Under the pieces are notes generated by a model. It was not told the DNA's origin. It saw only the letters and a list, made by a program, of their open reading frames with translations, and did not search any database. From positions 1-5,402 of the forward strand of contig DAIDIA010000067.1 in NCBI GenBank assembly GCA_027459565.1: a DNA stretch of 5,402 bases, read 5' to 3'. The stretch is from Acidimicrobiaceae bacterium (GTDB taxonomy: Bacteria; Actinomycetota; Acidimicrobiia; Acidimicrobiales; Bog-793). Positions 1 through 5,402 of this stretch are shown here, piece after piece (position 1 is the stretch's first letter; every line of letters begins with the position of its first letter). Both the position numbers and the translations under genes were made by a program.

Positions 1-1160
1 GCGCCGGTGTAGTCGACGCAGACGTCGATCATGTGAGAACCCTCTTTGATCTGCTCCTTCGCCATCGCGGTGGTCGTGTCGAAGTCGCCGTCGAGCATCG
101 CCTTTCGGAACTTGAGCGAACCGTTCGCGTTCGTGCGCTCCCCGATCGCAAGGAACGAGAGGTCCTGGGCAAAGGGGGTGAAGCTGTACAAAGAGGCAGC
201 TCCTGACTCATGAACCGGCTCGCGGAGCCTGGGTTTGAGATCCCGGCATCGCTCGATGACCCTCGCGAGGTGCGCCGGTGTCGTGCCACAGCACCCGCCG
301 ATGACGGAGATCCCGAGCTCGGTGACAAAGTTGTAGAGGTGATCCGCGAGCTGGTCGGGAGTCAGGTCGTAGTGCATCTTGCCATCGACCACCGAGGGAA
401 GCCCAGCGTTCGGCTGGGTGGCGATGGGAATACGCGAGTGCTCGGAGAGATACCGGAGCGGTTCGTACATCTCCTCCGGGCCGGTTGCGCAGTTGAGACC
501 AAGGACATCCGGGCGCATCGCGTCGAGGGCGCAGAGCGCTGCGGCGATCTCGGTGCCGGGCAGCATCCGTCCCGTCAGCTCGATCGTCACCTGCACCTGG
601 AGTGGCACCTGTCGACCGGCGGTCGCCATCGCGCGGCGACTCGCAATCATCGCGGCCTTCGCGCCCAGGAGATCAAAGGCGGTCTCGATGACGAGGAGGT
701 CGACGCCGCCCTCGATCAGTCCGAGTGCCTGGGCCTCGTAGGAGTCGCGCAGGTCGGCGAAGCGGATCTGTCCGAGCGAGGGGGCCTTCGTCGAGGGACC
801 GATCGATCCGGCGACGAAGCGTGGCGCAGTCGGAGTGGAGAAGCTGTCCGCGACCTCGCGCGCGATCTCCGCTGAGCGACGCGCGAGCCCATGGGCGCGC
901 TCCGCGATCCCGTACTCCGCGAGCACGACCGACAGCGAGCCAAAGGAATTGGTCTCGATGACGTCGACACCGACCTCGAGAAAGCTCCGGTGGAGGTCCA
1001 TGACGAGATCGGGGCGCGTCGCGACGAGAATCTCGTTGCACCCTTCGAACTGGGCACCGCCGAAATCGTCCGGACCGAGTCCGAGCAGCTGGATGTTCGT
1101 GCCGAGCGCCCCATCAAAGATCACGACGCGCTCTTTGATGAGATCAAGATAGGAAGACAT
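1..1160 (-). CDS. metH: Cobalamin-dependent methionine synthase, N-terminal part (runs off left edge)
   Basis: MetH transfers a methyl group from 5-methyltetrahydrofolate through enzyme-bound cobalamin to homocysteine, giving methionine in the cytoplasm. The first 386 codons are visible. Residues 1 to about 310 form the homocysteine-binding barrel: FDGALGTNIQ at 15-24, IETNSFGS at 68-75, and the three zinc-ligand cysteines of the family, Cys224 in LGLNCATGP and Cys290-Cys291 in GGCCGTTP. A pterin-binding domain begins near 337 with FLAIGERTNANGS and continues to DVCVDYTG at the cut. This second domain separates MetH from one-domain homocysteine methyltransferases. Full MetH proteins are usually about 1,150-1,250 residues, so roughly two thirds lies outside, including the cobalamin and reactivation domains. 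The ATG at 1158-1160 is the first possible start, because an in-frame TAG lies 9 bases upstream. No Shine-Dalgarno sequence is visible. It lies 135 bases after prpC on the same strand, past a hairpin. Identification is firm; the C-terminal domains are inferred. Confidence 0.95.
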   Translation of the reverse strand, partial: MSSYLDLIKERVVIFDGALGTNIQLLGLGPDDFGGAQFEGCNEILVATRPDLVMDLHRSFLEVGVDVIETNSFGSLSVVLAEYGIAERAHGLARRSAEIAREVADSFSTPTAPRFVAGSIGPSTKAPSLGQIRFADLRDSYEAQALGLIEGGVDLLVIETAFDLLGAKAAMIASRRAMATAGRQVPLQVQVTIELTGRMLPGTEIAAALCALDAMRPDVLGLNCATGPEEMYEPLRYLSEHSRIPIATQPNAGLPSVVDGKMHYDLTPDQLADHLYNFVTELGISVIGGCCGTTPAHLARVIERCRDLKPRLREPVHESGAASLYSFTPFAQDLSFLAIGERTNANGSLKFRKAMLDGDFDTTTAMAKEQIKEGSHMIDVCVDYTG

Positions 1161-1168
1161 ATCGTTCT

Positions 1169-1174
1169 AGGCTA
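1169..1174 (-). promoter_or_regulatory. Possible -10 element for metH (leaderless start?)
   Basis: On the minus strand TAGCCT fits the TANNNT form of a -10 box and ends 8 bases before the metH ATG. No purine-rich ribosome binding site lies between it and the start. That geometry would suit a leaderless or nearly leaderless transcript, which is common in actinobacteria. I see no convincing -35 box about 17 bases further upstream (the sequence there is near AAGAGG), and a six-base match in GC-rich DNA is weak evidence. Confidence 0.25.
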
Positions 1175-1253
1175 CCGGCGATCCGGCGGTGCCTCTTGCC
1201 CCGCGCGAAAGCTCGATGACCTGTCCGCGTCTGGCGCCCGGTGAGAGCAGGCT

Positions 1254-1279
1254 CGGCCCGGGGCTGTTGTCCCGGGCCG
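1254..1279 (-). terminator. GC-rich hairpin after prpC, candidate terminator
   Basis: CGGCCCGGG and CCCGGGCCG form a perfect 9-bp stem around an 8-base loop (1263-1270). The hairpin starts 16 bases past the prpC stop codon and ends 93 bases before the metH start. That is where the end of the prp transcript would be expected. No run of U follows the stem in the direction of transcription, so it is not a textbook intrinsic terminator. U-poor hairpins are often seen at gene ends in high-GC actinobacteria. It could also act by attenuation or by protecting the 3' end of the prp mRNA. Confidence 0.5.
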
Positions 1280-1295
1280 CTACCCAGGGATCAGA

Positions 1296-2429
1296 TCATG
1301 CGCGTTCGGAGACCGGAACGACGCCTCTTTGTTCAGGTCCGACGTAGGAGCTGAGGGGGCGGATCAGCGAGTTGTGCGCGAGCTGTTCCATCACGTGCGC
1401 GGTCCAGCCCGTTATCCGGCTGATGACGAAGATCGGCGTGAAGATCGCGGTGTCGAACCCCATCAGGTGATAGGCAGGACCGCTCGGAAAGTCGAGATTG
1501 GGATGGATCGCCTTGCGTTCGAACATCGCGCGTTGGAGCCGGTCATAGAGTGCGATCAGATCATCGCTGTCGTGGTGCTTCGCAATCTCCATCAACGCCT
1601 CGTGCATCGTCGGAACGCGCGAATCGCCGTGCTTGTAGACACGGTGGCCAAAGCCCATCACGACGCGGCGACTCGCGAACATCTCGTCGAGCCACGCATC
1701 GACGCGATCGGCGGTACCGATCTCGTCGAACATGCGCATCACCGCCTCGTTCGCGCCGCCATGAAGCGGGCCCTTGAGTGCTCCGATCGCGCCGACGATC
1801 GCGGAGTAGATGTCCGAGAGTGTGGAGATGACCACGCGCGCGGCGAAGGTCGAGGCATTGAAACTGTGCTCCGCGTAGAGGATCAGCGAGACGTCGAGCG
1901 CGTGGACGGTCTCGGGAGTCGGCGATTCGTCAAAGCACATATTGAGGAAGTTCTCGGCGAAACCGAGGTCGCTGCGCGGTGCGACCGGTGTCTTTCCGTG
2001 TCGCCTTCTCTGCTCCGCCGCGACAATTGTCGGGAGCTTCGCCATGAGGTTGATTGACTTGTCGAGATTGGCCGCTGCATCGTTGTCGTCCTCGCGCGGA
2101 TCAAAGGCACCGAGGCAGCTCACCGCGGTGCGGATCACATCCATCGGATGACACGTGGTCGGGAGATCACCGAGGATCGAGGAGAGCTCTGCGGGCAGTT
2201 CGCGGAGCCCCCGCTCCTGGGACTCGAACGCGCGAAGTGCCTGTTCGTCGGGAAGTTCTCCATGCCAGATGAGGTAGGCGACCTCCTCGAACGAGCAGTG
2301 TCTCGCAAGCTCCTGCACGGGGTAGCCGCGATAGAGAAGCGAGTTCGTCGCCTCGTTGACCATCGAGATCGCCGTTGTGTCCGCGACGACTCCATCGAGA
2401 CCGCGTCGGACCGCGTTCGCATCTGTCAT
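1296..2429 (-). CDS. prpC: 2-methylcitrate synthase (citrate synthase family)
   Basis: PrpC condenses propionyl-CoA with oxaloacetate to 2-methylcitrate, the entry step of the methylcitrate cycle. The 377-residue protein has the short citrate-synthase length typical of PrpC. It shows the catalytic set His223 (PLHGGANE), His262 (GFGHRVYKHGDSR) and Asp313 (HPNLDFPSG), plus the AEHSFNASTFAARV segment at 186-199 and an early LLYRGYPVQEL at 31-41. The C-terminus carries RPLSSYVGPEQRG (357-369), resembling the RP..Y.GP motif of 2-methylcitrate synthases. The ATG at 2427-2429 is preferred over an in-frame ATG at 2573, because the extra 48 codons overlap the end of prpB and do not resemble the family. 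A GAGGAG ribosome binding site (2439-2444) sits 9 bases before it. The prpB stop and this start are separated by one base. The family overlaps in activity with citrate synthase, so side activity on acetyl-CoA is possible; the prp context decides the name. Confidence 0.94.
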   Translation of the reverse strand: MTDANAVRRGLDGVVADTTAISMVNEATNSLLYRGYPVQELARHCSFEEVAYLIWHGELPDEQALRAFESQERGLRELPAELSSILGDLPTTCHPMDVIRTAVSCLGAFDPREDDNDAAANLDKSINLMAKLPTIVAAEQRRRHGKTPVAPRSDLGFAENFLNMCFDESPTPETVHALDVSLILYAEHSFNASTFAARVVISTLSDIYSAIVGAIGALKGPLHGGANEAVMRMFDEIGTADRVDAWLDEMFASRRVVMGFGHRVYKHGDSRVPTMHEALMEIAKHHDSDDLIALYDRLQRAMFERKAIHPNLDFPSGPAYHLMGFDTAIFTPIFVISRITGWTAHVMEQLAHNSLIRPLSSYVGPEQRGVVPVSERA

Positions 2430-2430
2430 C

Positions 2431-3327
2431 TCATTCGTCTCCTCGTTCGTGAATGGATTGGTCAAACTTCGTGTAGCGCGCATAGTCAAGGAGCTCATAG
2501 AGGCGATCCCTGGTCTGCATCTCGCCGACCAAAGAGCTCTGGGTTCCCTCGCGGGCGATGATTTCGAGCGCACGCTCTGTCGCTCCCATCGCGACGCGCA
2601 GGAGCGTCACCGGATAGATGACGAGATTGATGCCGACATCGACGAGCGTTGCGGTATCGAGAAGCTCGGACTTTCCAAATTCGGTCATGTTCGCCATGAC
2701 CGGAACATCAAAGGCCCTGCGGAACCGCTCGAACTCCCCGGCGTCCTTGAGCGCCTCGGGAAAGAGCATGTCCGCGCCCGCGTCCACATATGCCCTCGCG
2801 CGTTCGATGGTTGCATCGAGCCCCTCGATCGCCCGCGCGTCGGTGCGTGCGCAGATGACAAAGTCCGCATCGCGGCGCGCGTTCGCCGCCGCGGCGACGC
2901 GCCGGACCATCTCCTTTTGCGAGACGATGCTCTTGCCGTCGAGGTGGCCGCAGCGCTTTGGATTGATCTGGTCCTCGATGTGACAGCCCGAGAGCCCCGC
3001 ATCCTCAAGCATCTCGATGGTGCGTGCGACATTGAGTGGCTCCCCGAATCCCGTGTCCGCGTCGGCGAGGGTAGGAAGCGAGGTGACTCTTGAGATCTCC
3101 CTTCCCCGCTCGGTGACCTCGGAGAGCGTCGTGAGGCCGATATCCGGGAGCGCAAGCGAGGCCGACAGCACCGCTCCCGAGAGATAGACGCCCTCGAATC
3201 CGGTCTGTTCGATCAAGACGCCCGAGAGCGCGTTGAATGCTCCCGGGAACCGGAGAAGCTCGCCCGACGCGAGGCCCGCGCGAAAGCGTCGTCGCCTTTC
3301 CCCTGCTGTTGATGTGTCATGCAGCAT
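2431..3327 (-). CDS. prpB: 2-methylisocitrate lyase
   Basis: PrpB cleaves 2-methylisocitrate to succinate and pyruvate, the last step of the methylcitrate cycle. The protein is 298 residues, the usual PrpB size and far shorter than isocitrate lyase. It belongs to the isocitrate lyase/PEP mutase superfamily: YLSGA at 48-52, metal-binding DADTGFGEP at 89-97 (Asp89 and Asp91), and the catalytic-cysteine motif KRCGH at 124-128 (Cys126). ARTDAR at 160-165 and NMTEFGKS at 213-220 are further conserved segments. The ATG at 3325-3327 is chosen because it shares its A with the prpD stop (TGATG) and has GGGGAGGA 9 bases upstream. An in-frame ATG at 3741 would add 138 arginine-rich codons lying antisense in frame-shadow of prpD and is rejected. 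The overlap with prpD and one-base gap to prpC imply one polycistronic mRNA with translational coupling. Cleavage of other 2-alkylmalate-type substrates cannot be excluded from sequence alone. Confidence 0.94.
   Translation of the reverse strand: MLHDTSTAGERRRRFRAGLASGELLRFPGAFNALSGVLIEQTGFEGVYLSGAVLSASLALPDIGLTTLSEVTERGREISRVTSLPTLADADTGFGEPLNVARTIEMLEDAGLSGCHIEDQINPKRCGHLDGKSIVSQKEMVRRVAAAANARRDADFVICARTDARAIEGLDATIERARAYVDAGADMLFPEALKDAGEFERFRRAFDVPVMANMTEFGKSELLDTATLVDVGINLVIYPVTLLRVAMGATERALEIIAREGTQSSLVGEMQTRDRLYELLDYARYTKFDQSIHERGDE
2439..2444 (-). promoter_or_regulatory. Ribosome binding site of prpC
   Basis: GAGGAG lies 9 bases before the prpC ATG, inside the codons for Glu-Arg-Gly-Asp at the end of prpB. 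It decides the prpC start at 2429 in favour of the longer in-frame alternative. Confidence 0.8.
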
Positions 3328-4826
3328 CAGAACAGTCCTCCCCTTGGCGTTGTCGATTCGCACCCGCTGACACTGAAGGTGCACTCTGCGAGCTCGCCCG
3401 CCGTTGCCTTTGGCAGGTGCTCGACCGCGGCGAGGAAGCGATCCTGTTCGTCGGGCGCGACCTGTGGGCTGGCAAGTCGCCGGAACTTCTCGACGTACTG
3501 TGCCCTTCCAAACGGCCGCCGTCCGAGCGGATGGGCATCGGCAACCGCGAGCGAATCCTCGATCACGCTCTGGTCCGCCATGGTGATCACGACATGTCCG
3601 CCGAACGCCTTCTCCCTGGGGTCGTCGGTGAGATAGCGCCTCGTCCAGTCGGGATCCTCGGATGTCTCGATCTTGTGCCAGAGCGCAATCGTCGAGGGTC
3701 GGTGCGCGCGTGCAGGCGCGTAGGAGAGTTCCTCGTTCCACGTTCCGTCTTCAAGCGCGACGGCGAAGATGTACATGATCGAGTGATCGAGCGTCTCGCG
3801 CGACGCATCGGGGTCGAGCTTCTGGGGATCGCCAGCGCCGGTCCCGATCACATGGTGCGTGTGGTGGCTGGTGTAGATCATGACGTGAGCGATCTTCGTC
3901 AGGTCGGGAATCTGACGACGGATGCGAAAGGCGAGGTCGATCAGCGCCTGGGCCTGGTACTCCGCGGAGTACTCCTTGGTGTAGGTGTCGAGGATCGCCC
4001 GCTTTGGCTCTCCGGGTCCGGGAAGCTCGACCTCGTAACTCGCCGAGGGTCCCGAAAGCAGCTGCGCGATGAATCCGTCCTCGCCCTCGTAGATCGGAGA
4101 GGGGGATCGTTCTCCGCGCATCGCGCGGTCGATCGCCTCGACTGCGACTTTCGCCGCGAACGCCGGCGCATACGCCTTCCAGGAGGAGATCTCGCCCTTT
4201 CGCGACTGGCGCGTCGCGGTGGTCAGATGCAGCGCCTGTCCGATGGCCTGGAAGATCACCTCTGTCTCGAGACCGAGCAGTGTTCCCAGTCCCGCGGCGA
4301 TCGACGGGCCGAGGTGCGCGACGTGGTCGATCTTGTGCTCGTGCAGGCTGATCGCACGTGACAGGTCGACCTGGATCTCATAGGCGGTGGCGATCGCGCG
4401 GATCACGCGGTCCCCGTCGACACCGACATGCTGGGCGACGGCGAGGATCGCGGGGATGTTGTCGCCGGGGTGCGCGTACTCCCGGGCCAGGAAGGTGTCG
4501 TGGAAGTCGAGCTCCCGGACTGCGACGCCGTTGGCCCAAGCGGCCCACTCGGGCGAGACGCGCGTGCCTCTCTGGCAGCCGTAGACCGTGGAGCCCGGCG
4601 TGTAGGGATGGCTCAGTGCCTGCGCACGCGCGTGCGAGACGGAGTCATGGGTCAGCGCGGCCGCAGCGACCCCCGCGTTGTCGATGACGCGGTTGAGGAC
4701 CATCGCGGTGACCTCGTCATCGACATCGACCGGATCCCCTGCGACCTCGGCGATTGCCCAGGCGAGCTGCTGCTCTCGCGCGAGCTGCTCGGATGATCGG
4801 TGGGTCCTGATGAAATGACTCCGCAT
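3327..4826 (-). CDS. prpD: 2-methylcitrate dehydratase (MmgE/PrpD family)
   Basis: PrpD removes water from 2-methylcitrate to give 2-methyl-cis-aconitate, the second step of the methylcitrate cycle; an aconitase then rehydrates it. The 499-residue protein is collinear with actinobacterial PrpD, from an N-terminal [11 protein letters not shown] to a C-terminal GGLF. Conserved segments in order include [10 protein letters not shown] (91-100), ELDFHDTF (105-112), AHPGDNIP (118-125), [13 protein letters not shown] (163-175), [19 protein letters not shown] (205-223), [13 protein letters not shown] (282-294) and [16 protein letters not shown] (346-361). His109, His119 and Asp122 lie in the stretch conserved across MmgE/PrpD dehydratases. 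No signal peptide or membrane segment is seen, fitting a cytoplasmic enzyme. The ATG at 4824-4826 matches the family N-terminus; the ribosome binding site is weak (GAAAGG, 12 bases upstream). It is the first gene of the operon and overlaps prpB by one base. A cis-aconitate decarboxylase, from the same superfamily, is the main alternative, made unlikely by prpB and prpC next door. Confidence 0.94.
   Translation of the reverse strand: MRSHFIRTHRSSEQLAREQQLAWAIAEVAGDPVDVDDEVTAMVLNRVIDNAGVAAAALTHDSVSHARAQALSHPYTPGSTVYGCQRGTRVSPEWAAWANGVAVRELDFHDTFLAREYAHPGDNIPAILAVAQHVGVDGDRVIRAIATAYEIQVDLSRAISLHEHKIDHVAHLGPSIAAGLGTLLGLETEVIFQAIGQALHLTTATRQSRKGEISSWKAYAPAFAAKVAVEAIDRAMRGERSPSPIYEGEDGFIAQLLSGPSASYEVELPGPGEPKRAILDTYTKEYSAEYQAQALIDLAFRIRRQIPDLTKIAHVMIYTSHHTHHVIGTGAGDPQKLDPDASRETLDHSIMYIFAVALEDGTWNEELSYAPARAHRPSTIALWHKIETSEDPDWTRRYLTDDPREKAFGGHVVITMADQSVIEDSLAVADAHPLGRRPFGRAQYVEKFRRLASPQVAPDEQDRFLAAVEHLPKATAGELAECTFSVSGCESTTPRGGLF
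3336..3343 (-). promoter_or_regulatory. Ribosome binding site of prpB
   Basis: GGGGAGGA, a strong Shine-Dalgarno match, lies 9 bases before the prpB ATG. It is formed by the Arg-Gly-Gly codons of the prpD C-terminal Gly-Gly-Leu-Phe tail. It fixes the prpB start at 3327. Confidence 0.82.
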
Positions 4827-5023
4827 CGGATCAGTGTGCCTTTCGTCATGCCAGACCGATCCCGGTGGTCGAGCGCCGGCGCCTCAACCCTATCGGAGCG
4901 GTGCCGATCGCGGCGATGCGATGCCGGTCCCTCGTGGTCGCGGTCATCATCGGGACGTCGCGCGAACCGTTGACGACGGACCCAAGCGGAGGTCGGAGTG
5001 CGCCGCAGGCCGATTTCTCGCTC
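4827..5023 (-). promoter_or_regulatory. Intergenic region upstream of prpD, probable operon promoter
   Basis: This 197-base gap separates the prp operon from the upstream gene on the same strand and is the only non-coding DNA that could hold the prp promoter. On the minus strand a -10-like TAGGGT lies at 4887-4892, which would start transcription near 4880 with a leader of roughly 50 bases. No clear -35 box is seen at the right distance. A small inverted repeat (ATCGG at 4892-4896, CCGAT at 4904-4908) and a 10-base palindrome (GCGCCGGCGC, 4873-4882) flank the -10 candidate and could be operator sequences. I found no TTTGC/GCAAA-type site of the sort linked to RamB or PrpR regulators, and no clear terminator for the upstream gene. 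Confidence 0.4.
4839..4844 (-). promoter_or_regulatory. Weak ribosome binding site of prpD
   Basis: GAAAGG is the only purine-rich stretch near the prpD start, and its 12-base spacing is longer than usual. A second ATG at 4847-4849 lies nearby but is out of frame with prpD and opens only a serine- and arginine-rich frame. The prpD start therefore rests on protein similarity more than on this site. Confidence 0.4.
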
Positions 5024-5402
5024 TCAGGATCCGATCGACGTCCTCCTCGCGAACTGCTGGGAGGGATGTGTCGCGCGTGGATCCAGATCTCGGCTTGCGC
5101 GCGAGAGCTCGAGTTCTGCCCAGACCGTGCATTCGCGCGCGAGCGCCTCGTCGAAGCTCCAACGCGCCAGCTGGCGCTGTGCCTCCTCTTTCGACTCACC
5201 GAGGGAGAGCAGACTGAGGGCGAGCTGTTGGCCGCGCCGCATCATGAGGTCCGTCGTGTCAGACGTCTTGGCCAGGTACGCGTGCTCGCGCTGGAGCGAC
5301 TCCGGAAGCCTCGCGAGGTGACGGCTGGTGAGGGTGGGAAGGCGGCGGCGCACGCCGATCACCCCCGGCCCCAGGTAGCGCACCATGTCAAAGTCGATCG
5401 CG
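5024..5402 (-). CDS. Unrecognised protein, C-terminal 125 residues (5' end beyond right edge)
   Basis: An open minus-strand frame enters from the right edge and ends at a TGA at 5024-5026. The visible 125 residues start AIDFDMVRYLGPGV. They have balanced composition, and the codons mostly end in G or C as in the neighbouring genes, whereas the overlapping frames give arginine- and serine-rich peptides. The chain looks soluble and mainly helical, with alternating leucines, alanines and charges (for example TDLMMRRGQQLALSLL and ARWSFDEALAREC). It has no membrane segment and a polar, probably disordered tail. An internal ATG at 5384-5386 could in principle be the start of a 120-residue protein. 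However, the frame stays open upstream and no good ribosome binding site is visible in the 16 bases before it, so a truncated longer gene is more likely. I do not recognise the family. It lies upstream of prpD on the same strand, but the 197-base gap gives no proof of a shared role. Confidence 0.65.
   Translation of the reverse strand, partial: AIDFDMVRYLGPGVIGVRRRLPTLTSRHLARLPESLQREHAYLAKTSDTTDLMMRRGQQLALSLLSLGESKEEAQRQLARWSFDEALARECTVWAELELSRASRDLDPRATHPSQQFARRTSIGS

Noticed and set aside
1161..1295. A SAM, SAH or cobalamin riboswitch ahead of metH
   Set aside because: The gap is only 135 bases and holds a hairpin. I could not find the conserved cores of these classes (for example the SAH-type GAGGAGCGCUGC element or a B12 box). 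A covariance-model search would settle it.
2430..2573. A 48-codon N-terminal extension of prpC starting at 2573
   Set aside because: It overlaps the prpB end, is not like the PrpC family, and the ATG at 2429 has a good ribosome binding site and a normal PrpC N-terminus.
3328..3741. A 138-codon N-terminal extension of prpB starting at 3741
   Set aside because: It lies inside prpD in another frame and is arginine-rich with no likeness to PrpB. The coupled ATG at 3327 gives the normal 298-residue protein.
3237..4361. A 374-codon open frame on the plus strand opposite prpD, and similar long plus-strand frames at 1329-2057 and 2356-3093
   Set aside because: They lie antisense to prpD, prpC and prpB, whose products are clearly recognisable. 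Long antisense frames are expected from G/C-ending codons in GC-rich genes, and their products resemble no family I know.
4834..5217. A 127-codon plus-strand frame and a 117-codon minus-strand frame (4846-5199) in the upstream region
   Set aside because: Both are arginine- and serine-rich shadow translations. The minus-strand frame ending at 5024 has far better codon and residue composition.
1..5402. Mobile elements, CRISPR arrays, tRNA or rRNA genes, toxin-antitoxin or defence genes
   Set aside because: I saw no transposase, terminal repeats, spaced direct repeats, tRNA-like folds or defence-type proteins. Nearly all of the sequence is accounted for by core metabolic genes.

Overview
The window is GC-rich and carries an ordinary-looking metabolic cluster with every recognisable gene on the minus strand. 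The proteins match the actinobacterial versions of their families as I recall them: the PrpD N-terminus, the PrpD-PrpB-PrpC order, and the MetH pterin-domain motifs GERTNANGS and DVCVDY. An actinobacterium is therefore likely. This is motif recognition from memory, not a database result, and I cannot place the organism below phylum.

In the direction of transcription (right to left) the layout is as follows. (1) 5024-5402 holds the C-terminal end of an unrecognised gene that enters from beyond the right edge. (2) 4827-5023 is a 197-base intergenic region that probably holds the prp promoter. (3) 3327-4826 is prpD, 2431-3327 is prpB and 1296-2429 is prpC. They form a compact operon whose genes are joined by a one-base stop/start overlap (TGATG) and a one-base gap (TGAGATG), and each internal ribosome binding site lies inside the last codons of the gene before it. 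(4) 1161-1295 is a short gap with a perfect 9-bp GC-rich hairpin just past prpC. (5) 1-1160 is the first 386 codons of metH, cobalamin-dependent methionine synthase, which runs off the left edge.

Together prpC, prpD and prpB supply the dedicated steps of the 2-methylcitrate cycle. Propionyl-CoA plus oxaloacetate gives 2-methylcitrate (PrpC). This is dehydrated to 2-methyl-cis-aconitate (PrpD), rehydrated to 2-methylisocitrate (by an aconitase not in this window), and cleaved to succinate and pyruvate (PrpB). No propionyl-CoA synthetase and no recognisable regulator gene are present. The substrate may therefore come from breakdown of odd-chain fatty acids, branched amino acids or similar compounds (inference). 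MetH makes methionine from homocysteine and is probably a separate transcription unit.

I found no RNA genes, mobile elements, CRISPR arrays, long repeats or convincing riboswitch. I see no evidence of an undescribed system. The least explained items are the truncated gene at the right edge, the prp promoter region and the metH start that lacks a ribosome binding site.
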